DNA of 64,000 nt from DASUAO01 sp035763745 (GTDB lineage Bacteria; Actinomycetota; Acidimicrobiia; IMCC26256; PALSA-555), in assembly GCA_035763745.1 (NCBI GenBank), contig DASUAO010000054.1, positions 13,942 through 77,941 of the forward strand. The letters are read 5' to 3'. Under the pieces are notes generated by a model. It searched no databases, was not told the DNA's origin, and worked only from the letters and a program-made list of their open reading frames with translations. Within the stretch, counting starts at the first letter, position 1. Every line of letters begins with the position of its first letter. This document shows, one piece after another, positions 25,960 to 34,000 of this stretch. The translations under genes were made by a program, and so were the position numbers.

Positions 25960-27134
25960 GCCCGCCGTCGGGTGAGGTGCCTCGGACGGGGGGAGGGTTC
26001 GTCCCGCCCCCGTATCCGCAGGCTCGGTTGGGCGAGCTCCACCACGTGGCCGAGACGGTGCCCGGAGGCGCCATCGACACGTCGGTCGGCACGCCGGTCG
26101 ATCCGATGCCGGAGGTCGTGGTGCGGGCGCTCGTCGACACGGCCGCTCTCGCGACCGGGTACCCGCAGTCGATCGGGTCACCCCACTTCCGGGAAGCGGC
26201 CGCGGCGTGGATCCACCGGCGGTTCGCGGTCGAGGTGGATCCCGCCGCGGTGCTCGCATGCGTCGGGACCAAGGAGGTGGTTGCCGGGCTCCCGCGGCTC
26301 CTGTCGCTGCGGACGCCCGATCGCGACACGGTCCTGTACCCGGCGGTGTCGTATCCCACCTACGCGATGGGCGCGACGCTCGCCGGGCTCCGCGCGGTCC
26401 CGATCCCGGTCGACGCCGACTGGCACCTCGATCTCGATGCCGTCGACGCGGCCGACGCCGATCGCGCGCTGATCGTGTGGCTGAACGACCCCGCGAACCC
26501 GACGGGCGCGGCGGCGTCGTCGGAGCGGATGGCGCGGACCGTCGAGTGGGCACGCGGCCGCGGCGCGATCGTCGCGAGCGACGAGTGCTACGCGGAGTTC
26601 ACCTACGACGCCGGTGGGGCCCCGGCTCCGCCGGTCACCGCGCTCGGGCACGGCGACGACGGCATCCTCGCCGTGCACTCGCTGTCGAAGCGCTCGAACA
26701 TGGCCGGGTTGCGCGCCGGGTTCCTCGCCGGCGACCCCGACCTCATCGGCTACCTCGGTGAGGTCCGCCGCCACGCCGGGATGATGGTCCCCGCTCCGGT
26801 CCAGGCCGCGGCGGCCGCAGCCCTCGGCGACGACGCCCACGTCGACCTCCAGCGGGCCCGCTACGCCGACCGGCGAGCGCGGCTCGTCCCGGCGCTCGAG
26901 GCCCTGGGCCTGCACCACGACGGCGGCCCCTCCGCGTTCTACCTGTGGCTCCGGGACCACGGCGACGACACGAACGACGGCTGGGGCGTCGCGGCGTTGC
27001 TCGCCCGGCGGGGCATCGTCGTGGCACCCGGCGACCTCTACGGGGCACCCGGTGTCCGCCACGCCCGGCTGGCCCTGTGCATCCCCGACGCCCGGCTCGG
27101 GTTGGCCCTCGAACGCCTCGACGCGCCACGCTGA
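25956..27134 (+). CDS. dapC: Succinyldiaminopimelate aminotransferase, DapC type
   Basis: This is a 392-residue fold-type I PLP aminotransferase. The PLP lysine is Lys245 in SLSKRSNMAG; the substrate-binding region NDPANPTGA and the Asp/Tyr pair in SDECYAEF are also present. Similarity to actinobacterial DapC and the position beside dapF and dapD make N-succinyl-L,L-diaminopimelate the likely substrate. The GTG start overlaps hflX by 4 bp. Confidence 0.88.
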   Translation: MSPPSGEVPRTGGGFVPPPYPQARLGELHHVAETVPGGAIDTSVGTPVDPMPEVVVRALVDTAALATGYPQSIGSPHFREAAAAWIHRRFAVEVDPAAVLACVGTKEVVAGLPRLLSLRTPDRDTVLYPAVSYPTYAMGATLAGLRAVPIPVDADWHLDLDAVDAADADRALIVWLNDPANPTGAAASSERMARTVEWARGRGAIVASDECYAEFTYDAGGAPAPPVTALGHGDDGILAVHSLSKRSNMAGLRAGFLAGDPDLIGYLGEVRRHAGMMVPAPVQAAAAAALGDDAHVDLQRARYADRRARLVPALEALGLHHDGGPSAFYLWLRDHGDDTNDGWGVAALLARRGIVVAPGDLYGAPGVRHARLALCIPDARLGLALERLDAPR

Positions 27135-27182
27135 GGCCCCCTGGCCGCCCCGTCATCGCCGCACCGCACCAGAGGAGCCCCC

Positions 27183-28022
<840 letters not shown>

Positions 28023-28045
28023 GCCCGGTTCCGGGCCCGACGGTC

Positions 28046-28579
28046 GTGCCGCCGCATCGCGACGGGGGCCAGGCCCAGCACGTGGGGATGCCGGTCGAGG
28101 AGACGTCGGGGCCGGACCCGCTGCGGGCGACCCTCGACCGGACGCTCGACCGCCTCGACGAGCCGCTCACCGTGGAGATGCTCGCGGCCCGGGCCCACAT
28201 GAGCCCCCGGACGTGCGCGCGGCGGTTCCGCGCGACGACCGGGGTCACCCCCCACCAGTGGCTGCTGCACGCCCAGCGGCTGCTCGAGACGACGGACCAG
28301 GCCGTGGAGCGGGTCGCGCATGCCTCGGGGTTCGGTTCTGCCGGCGCGATGCGACTGCACTTCCAGCGGACGCTCGGGACGTCGCCCCGGGCCTACCGGC
28401 GGACGTTCCGGGTGACGAACGGCTGGCACGAACGGCCGGGACGAGCGGGGTGGGGTCAGAGGCGGCGCAGCAGCGTGACGACCTTGCCGAAGATCGCCAC
28501 GTCGGCAGGGTCGAGCACCATCTCCTCGAGGGCAGGGTTCTCGGGCCGCAGCACGACCTTGCCCCGGCGGCGGAGGTAG
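28046..28579 (+). CDS. Lone AraC-type DNA-binding domain, running into lexA
   Basis: This is a 177-residue reading frame holding one AraC-family double helix-turn-helix domain at about residues 25-125 (LTVEMLAARAHMSPRTCARRF and the second helix region AHASGFGSAGAMRLHFQ). The domain ends at YRRTFR, after which the frame continues through about 50 Arg/Ser-rich residues that overlap the 3' end of lexA on the other strand by 124 bp. GlxA-like relatives carry an N-terminal DJ-1/PfpI domain that is missing here. It may be a short SoxS-like regulator or a remnant with lost ends; the GTG start is uncertain. Confidence 0.55.
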   Translation: MPPHRDGGQAQHVGMPVEETSGPDPLRATLDRTLDRLDEPLTVEMLAARAHMSPRTCARRFRATTGVTPHQWLLHAQRLLETTDQAVERVAHASGFGSAGAMRLHFQRTLGTSPRAYRRTFRVTNGWHERPGRAGWGQRRRSSVTTLPKIATSAGSSTISSRAGFSGRSTTLPRRRR

Positions 28580-29085
28580 GTCTTCACGGTCCCCTCGTTG
28601 CCGTGGATCCCGGCGACGACCGTGTCGCCCGGCTCGGCCGTGGTCTGGTGGCGCACGACCACGTAGTCGCCGTCGAGGATGCCCGCGTCGATCATCGAGT
28701 CGCCCTTGACCTTGACCATGTACAGCTCGCCGGCGCCGGTGAAGTCCTCCGGCATCGGTACGCTCTCGTCGATCTCCTGTTCGGCGATCACACCGGCGTC
28801 GCCGGCCGCGATCTGGCCCACGAGCGGGACGTGGCGGACCGGTCGCCGCTCGACGGCCGAGCCCGACGCGGAGTCGTAGACGAGCTCCATGGCGCGGGGC
28901 TTCGTGGGGTCCCGCTTCAGGAAGCCCTTGTCCTGGAGGGCCGCGAGGTGGGCGTGGACCGTGGAGCTCGACGAGAGCCCGACGGCCTCGCCGATCTCCC
29001 GCACGCTCGGGGGATAGCCGCGGTCGCGGACCTCGGCGTCGATGAACTCGAGGACCTGGCGTTGACGTTCCGTGAGATCGGTCAT
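28456..29085 (-). CDS. lexA: SOS repressor LexA
   Basis: This is a 209-residue self-cleaving repressor of the DNA-damage response. The winged helix-turn-helix lies at about 26-60 (PSVREIGEAVGLSSSSTV), the Ala94-Gly95 cleavage site in IAAGDAG, and the catalytic Ser130 (KGDSM) and Lys168 (TVKTY) are in place. I chose the ATG at 29085, giving the standard start MTDLTERQRQ. TACCGT (minus strand, 29093-29098) lies 7 nt upstream, so the mRNA is probably leaderless. Two SOS boxes lie directly upstream (autoregulation). Confidence 0.95.
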   Translation of the reverse strand: MTDLTERQRQVLEFIDAEVRDRGYPPSVREIGEAVGLSSSSTVHAHLAALQDKGFLKRDPTKPRAMELVYDSASGSAVERRPVRHVPLVGQIAAGDAGVIAEQEIDESVPMPEDFTGAGELYMVKVKGDSMIDAGILDGDYVVVRHQTTAEPGDTVVAGIHGNEGTVKTYLRRRGKVVLRPENPALEEMVLDPADVAIFGKVVTLLRRL

Positions 29086-29092
29086 GCCGGTG

Positions 29093-29132
29093 ACGGTAGC
29101 ACGAATACGTGTTCGGGGCAAACACCTGTTCG
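29093..29132 (-). promoter_or_regulatory. lexA promoter with two SOS boxes
   Basis: On the minus strand, TTGCCC (29116-29121) and TACCGT (29093-29098) are 17 bp apart. The spacer carries CGAATACGTGTTCG (29102-29115, one mismatch to the SOS consensus), and a second, weaker box CAAACACCTGTTCG (29119-29132) overlaps the -35. This is the same design as at recA. Confidence 0.8.
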
Positions 29133-29152
29133 ACCCCACGGGGATGCGCGGG

Positions 29153-29422
29153 CTACGTGGCGTCCCTGATCTCCCGGAGGAAGTCCTCCAGGGGGAGCGC
29201 GCCCTCGAAGCGCTTCCGGTTCCGCCCGACGCCCCGGGCGGGACCGTCGGGGGCCGGGAGCGCCGGCGCCTCGGCCCGCTCCACGGCCTCCGGCGCTTCG
29301 CCGAGCATGCGGGCCGGCTCGGTCTCCGACGGTCGGGGGCGTGGGTCCATGGCGGGCCTCTCGAGGTCGGGGTTCGGCGTCCCTGGGACGTCGTGGGCGG
29401 GCTGGGGTGTCGGCGTCCTCAT
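29153..29422 (-). CDS. Small hypothetical protein downstream of three SOS boxes
   Basis: This is an 89-residue Pro/Glu/Arg-rich protein of unknown family. It has a low-complexity N-terminal half and a more structured C-terminal end (NRKRFEGALPLEDFLREIRDAT, shown here only as a landmark ending at the stop). Coding is supported by the codon pattern: third positions are about 90% G/C from the ATG at 29422, falling to half just upstream. Three SOS boxes lie 38-94 bp upstream. An in-frame ATG at 29350 with a GAGAGG before it is an alternative start. It sits between lexA and the LysM gene, a place where mycobacteria have no such gene. Confidence 0.5.
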   Translation of the reverse strand: MRTPTPQPAHDVPGTPNPDLERPAMDPRPRPSETEPARMLGEAPEAVERAEAPALPAPDGPARGVGRNRKRFEGALPLEDFLREIRDAT

Positions 29423-29459
29423 CGGCACCCGTCCGGGAATTCCTGAGCTTCCTGCGCCT

Positions 29460-29516
29460 CGAACATCTGTTCTTGACGCCGAACAGATGTTCTGCTTGGA
29501 TGGGAACACGCGTTCG
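29460..29516 (+). promoter_or_regulatory. Three LexA boxes and a promoter for the LysM gene
   Basis: SOS-like boxes occur at 29460-29473 (CGAACATCTGTTCT), 29480-29493 (CGAACAGATGTTCT) and 29503-29516 (GGAACACGCGTTCG). The middle one fills the 17-bp spacer between TTGACG (29473-29478) and TTGGAT (29496-29501) on the plus strand, the same layout as at recA. The boxes also lie upstream of the minus-strand small gene. Confidence 0.82.
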
Positions 29517-29529
29517 GGACCTCCCCCTC

Positions 29530-29572
29530 CAGCAAGGCCCGCACCCAGCAAGGCCCGCACCCAGCAAGGCCG
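29530..29572. repeat. 16-bp tandem repeat in the LysM gene leader
   Basis: CAGCAAGGCCCGCACC is repeated at 29530-29545 and 29546-29561, with a partial third copy at 29562-29572. It lies in the predicted 5' leader between the SOS promoter and the LysM gene. No function is evident. Confidence 0.85.
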
Positions 29573-29718
29573 GACCGACCCGACGCCGTTGTCATCGCTC
29601 GACTGTCACACCCGGGTGGTCCCATCTCCGGGTGGACGCACGACGCCAGATCCCACCAGTCCCAGACCGCCCTGCTCGGGTCCCGGCGACCCGAGCCCAG
29701 ACCCAGGAATCGCACCAG

Positions 29719-30162
29719 ATGGCTGCCGTCACGACCGTCCCCGGCTTCGGAGTGGCAACGGGTCCCGCAACCCGTCGCTGCACGCCGCGCGCTGCCACGC
29801 GCGGTCGCCGGTGTTCGCCCACCACGTACCGGCGCCGCCGCATGGCGGCGCTGCTCGTGTCGGTGGGCCTCGTGGTCGTGGCCGCACAGGCGGGTGCTGC
29901 GCTCGGGGGCTCCTCCCTCGCTGCTTCCGAGCGCCGCCCGACCTCGCAGCCCGGCACCGCGCCGGGCGCCCCGGAGGCCGACACGGCCGGCCTCCGGGAG
30001 GTCCCCGGCCGGGAGGTCGTCGTCCGTCCCGGCGACACGCTGTGGGCCATCGCGGTCCGCCTGGCGCCCGACGAGGACCCGCGTCCACTCGTCGACGAGC
30101 TCATGGCGGCCCGCGACGGTGCACCGCTCGAGCCCGGCGAGGTCATCGTCGTCCCGGCCTGA
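29719..30162 (+). CDS. LysM-domain protein, SOS-linked division inhibitor candidate
   Basis: This is a 147-residue protein: an Arg-rich cytoplasmic N-terminus (1-40), one membrane helix (about 42-62), a Pro/Ala linker, then a C-terminal LysM domain (VVVRPGDTLWAIAVRLAP through VIVVPA). The architecture and the lexA / LysM gene / nrdR order match the mycobacterial Rv2719c (ChiZ) and Bacillus YneA arrangement, where a LysM protein made during the SOS response halts division. Three LexA boxes and a promoter lie about 200 bp upstream. The role is inference from context and family; the ATG at 29719 lacks a strong ribosome binding site. Confidence 0.82.
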   Translation: MAAVTTVPGFGVATGPATRRCTPRAATRGRRCSPTTYRRRRMAALLVSVGLVVVAAQAGAALGGSSLAASERRPTSQPGTAPGAPEADTAGLREVPGREVVVRPGDTLWAIAVRLAPDEDPRPLVDELMAARDGAPLEPGEVIVVPA

Positions 30163-30245
30163 GCCGTGCCCCGTGCGGATCGCCGGCCGGACCGCAGCGA
30201 TGCGGTGTCACGGTCGTCCGCCCGACGGAGGGCTACCGTCGCGCG

Positions 30246-30728
30246 ATGCGCTGCCCGTACTGCGAAGCCGACGACGACAAGGTCGTGGACTCGCGCCCGG
30301 TCGACGGGGGCGGGTCGGTGCGACGGCGACGGGAGTGCCTCGGGTGCGGGCGCCGGTACACGACCCACGAACGACCCGTCGAGCTGCCGCTGATGGTGGT
30401 GAAGCGCTCGGGCCTCAAGGAGCCGTTCGACCGGGCGAAGCTCATCGGCGGGATCGCCAAGGCCCTCGCCGACGGGGCCGCGTCGGCCGAGGCGCTCGAC
30501 GTGATCGCCGCGGAGATCGAGGAGGATGCCCGCGCCGCGGGGCCCGAGGTCGCGACCGAGACCCTGGGCATGGCGGTGCTGGAACGGCTGCGGGTGCTCG
30601 ACCCGATCTCGTACCTGCGCTTCGCGTCCGTCTACAAGGGCTTCGACGCGGTGGCGGACTTCGAGCGCGAGGTCGTCGCGCTCCGCAAGACCACGGCGCC
30701 GAAGCGGCGGCGGGGCCGCCCCGGATGA
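30246..30728 (+). CDS. nrdR: Transcriptional repressor NrdR
   Basis: This is a 160-residue nucleotide-sensing repressor of ribonucleotide reductase genes. The zinc ribbon uses Cys3, Cys6, Cys31 and Cys34; an ATP-cone domain follows (about 47-137), including VVKRSGLKEPFDRAKLI. TACCGT (30234-30239) is 6 nt before the ATG, a leaderless layout. Its expected target nrdJ lies directly downstream with a candidate NrdR box in its promoter. Confidence 0.95.
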   Translation: MRCPYCEADDDKVVDSRPVDGGGSVRRRRECLGCGRRYTTHERPVELPLMVVKRSGLKEPFDRAKLIGGIAKALADGAASAEALDVIAAEIEEDARAAGPEVATETLGMAVLERLRVLDPISYLRFASVYKGFDAVADFEREVVALRKTTAPKRRRGRPG

Positions 30729-30798
30729 GCCGGATCGGCCGTCCGGAGCCGTTTCCCCCGGCTCCCCAGGATTTCTTCGCCTGTGGCCAAAGTGACCA

Positions 30799-30828
30799 TT
30801 GACACAGGTGGAATTTCAGTGGTGTAAT
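30799..30828 (+). promoter_or_regulatory. Promoter upstream of nrdJ
   Basis: A perfect TTGACA (30799-30804) lies 18 bp before TGTAAT (30823-30828). It would start transcription near 30835, giving a leader of about 190 nt that contains the palindrome at 30859-30880. I saw no cobalamin riboswitch features in the leader. Confidence 0.65.
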
Positions 30829-30858
30829 TCACCCCGCATCTCGTAGGCAGGAGAGTAC

Positions 30859-30880
30859 GGACCACCAGATCTGGTGGTCC
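30859..30880. promoter_or_regulatory. 22-bp perfect palindrome, candidate NrdR box
   Basis: The arms GGACCACCAGA (30859-30869) and TCTGGTGGTCC (30870-30880) are perfect complements. The inner 16 bp (30862-30877) keep the CxAxATxTxG core of known NrdR boxes. A weaker partner, ACCCCGCATCTCGTAG (30831-30846), has its centre exactly 31 bp upstream, the spacing usual for paired NrdR boxes. A third half-copy, TGGTGGTCC, is at 30888-30896. Confidence 0.6.
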
Positions 30881-31023
30881 ATAGAGTTGGTGGTCCGCAC
30901 TTCTCGGTCGTCGGGACGACAACATCCAGACCAGGCCCAGCACCACCGCAGCACCCGCACCACGAAGCACCTGACCGCAGACGAGGCCGGCCCCGCGCCG
31001 ACCGCAGGAGAGAGGAACCACGC

Positions 31024-34000
31024 ATGGCGATTGCGCCGGAGCAGATCGGCATCGGGATCCGCCGATACTTCACCCAGCCCGGAGTGCACCCCTACGACAC
31101 CGTCGAGTGGGAGCAGCGCGACGCCAGGATCCAGAACTTCAAGGACGGCACCGACGCCTTCCTCCAGACCGAGGTCGAGTTCCCCGTCGCCTGGTCGCAG
31201 AACGCGACGAACATCGTCGCCCAGAAGTACTTCCGCGGGACGCTCGGCACCGACGAGCGCGAGTCGTCACTCAAGCAGGTGATCGACCGCGTCACCGACA
31301 CGATCACCAGGTGGGGCGTGCGCGACGGCTACTTCGTCGACGAGCAGGAGGGCGCCGCCTTCCGCAACGAGCTCAAGTACGTCCTGTTGCACCAGCGCGC
31401 CGCGTTCAACTCGCCGGTGTGGTTCAACATCGGCGTGAAGGGGGTTCCGAAGCAGGCATCGGCGTGCTTCATCCTCGCGGTCGAGGACACGATGGACGGC
31501 ATCCTCAACTGGTACCGGGAGGAGGGGACGATCTTCAAGGGCGGTTCGGGCTCGGGGATCAACCTCTCCAACATCCGCTCGTCGCGCGAGCACCTCGCGG
31601 GCGGCGGCACCGCGAGCGGACCGGTGAGCTTCATGCGCGGCGCCGACGCGTCGGCCGGAACGATCAAGAGCGGGGGCAAGACCCGCCGCGCGGCGAAGAT
31701 GGTCATCCTCAACGTCGACCACCCCGACGTCGAGGAGTTCATCTGGTGCAAGGCCCGTGAGGAGCGCAAGGCCCGTGTCCTCAAGGAGGCCGGCTTCGAC
31801 ATGGACCTCGACGGGATCGACTCGCACTCCATCCAGTACCAGAACGCGAACAACTCGGTGCGCGTCACCGACGAGTTCATGAACGCCGTCGTCGAGGACA
31901 CCGACTGGGACCTCACGGCGGTGAAGAGCGACGAGTCACTCAAGACCGTGCGCGCGCGCGACATCATGCGCGCGATCGCCGAGGCCGCCTGGGAGTGCGC
32001 TGACCCCGGGATGCAGTACGACACCACGATCAACGCGTGGCACACCGCACCCAACACCGGCCGCATCAACGCGTCCAACCCGTGCTCGGAGTACATGCAC
32101 CTCGACAACTCCGCGTGCAACCTGTCGAGCATCAACCTGCTCGAGTACCTCAACAACGACGGCTCGTTCGACATCGAGGGCTTCGAGCACACGGTCGAGG
32201 TGATGTTCACGGCGCAGGAGATCCTCGTGGGCAACGCCGACTACCCGACCGAGGCGATCGGCGACAACAGCCGCAAGTTCCGCCAGCTCGGCCTCGGCTA
32301 CGCGAACCTCGGCGCGCTCCTCATGGCCCAGGGCCTCGCGTACGACTCCGACGAGGGCCGCGCCTGGGCGGGCGCCATCACCGCGCTCCTGACCGGGCAC
32401 GCCTACGCCACGAGCGCGCGCACCGCGGGCAGGATGGGCCCGTTCGCCGGCTTCGCCGAGAACTCCGAGCCGATGCTCGAGGTGCTGCGCAAGCATCGCC
32501 GGGAGACCGCGAGCATCGACGAGGACCTCGTCCCGGTCGAGCTGCTCAGCGCCGCGCAGCGCTCCTGGGACGAGGCCGTCGAGGTCGGCGAGATCCACGG
32601 CGTGCGCAACTCCCAGGCGTCCGTGCTGGCACCGACGGGCACGATCGGCCTGATGATGGACTGCGACACCACCGGCATCGAGCCCGACCTCGCGCTCACC
32701 AAGTCGAAGAAGCTGGTGGGTGGGGGGACGATGCTGATCGTCAACCAGACGATCCCGCGGGCGCTCCGCAAGCTCGGGTACTCGGGCGAGCAGGCCGATG
32801 CGATCGTCGCGCACATCAACGAGCACAAGTCCATCCTCGGTGCGCCGCACTTCAAGGAAGAGCACCTGCCGGTGTTCGCGTGCTCCATGGGCGACAACAC
32901 GATCCACTACACGGGCCACGTGAAGATGATGGCGGCGGTCCAGCCGTTCATCTCGGGAGCGATCTCGAAGTGCGTCACCGGCGACACGCTGGTGACCACC
33001 TCCGACGGGCTCGTGCGGATCGGGTCGCTCCATCGCGGTGAGTCGGCCGACAGCTTCCGCAACGAGATCCTCGAGGTCGCGTCGCTCGACGGCACGCAGA
33101 AGACCGACGCCTTCTACTACGGCGGGCACCGCCAGGTGCGCGAGGTCACGCTGCGGTCGGGCCACCGCGTGCAGGCGACCCCCAACCATCGGCTCCTCGT
33201 CGCTCGCGACGGTGGGCTCGACTGGGTGGCCACCGAGGACCTCGAGCTCGGGGAGTGGGTTGCCGTCCAGTACGGCGACGACCTCTGGTCGACGCTTCCC
33301 GCGCGCTTCGACGACTTCACCCCGTACGCCGCGTACGGCAACCAGAAGTCGGTGCGGATCCCGACGGAGATGAGCGAGGAGCTCGCGTTCCTGCTCGGCG
33401 CGTACATCTCGGAGGGCCACACCACGCGCTCGAACTGGACGGTCACGATCACCAACTCGGTTCCGTCGGTCCTCGACCGCGTCGCGGCCGCGTGGCGCGA
33501 CGAGTTCGGTGTGGAGGCAAGGCTCGAGGTCCGCGACAACCGCTGCGCCCAGGTGCATGCCTCGTCGAAGACGATCGTCGAGCTCCTCGAGCACCTCGGG
33601 TGTGGCGAACGGGCGTCGGAGAAGCGGATCCCCGACGTCGTCCTGCGCTCGCCGAAGGAGATGGTGCTCGCGTTCCTCCAGGGGCTCGCGCTCGACGCGT
33701 ACGTGACGACCTCGACGGCACCCAAGTGGGCGATCTGCATGGACTCTCCAGGGCTGCTCGACGACCTCCAAGCGATCCTCACGAACCTGGGGATCGTCCA
33801 CGGACGCGTCTCGAAGGCGAATCCGCAGTACGCCAAGTCCTACGACGAGGTGTACGTGACCGGCGAGGATGCCCAGCAGCTCGTCGGGCTCGTCCCGTTC
33901 CTCGAGCCCGAGAAGGCCGAGCGGGCCGAGCGCCTGCTCGACCTGGCGATCCATCGCGCGCACGACACCGCCGACGTCGTCCCGGGCATCACACCTCGCG

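Noticed and set aside
30829..31023. A cobalamin riboswitch in the nrdJ leader
   Set aside because: I looked because NrdJ needs B12, but could not find the conserved B12-box-like stretch or the pseudoknot arms; a palindromic protein site explains the visible symmetry better.
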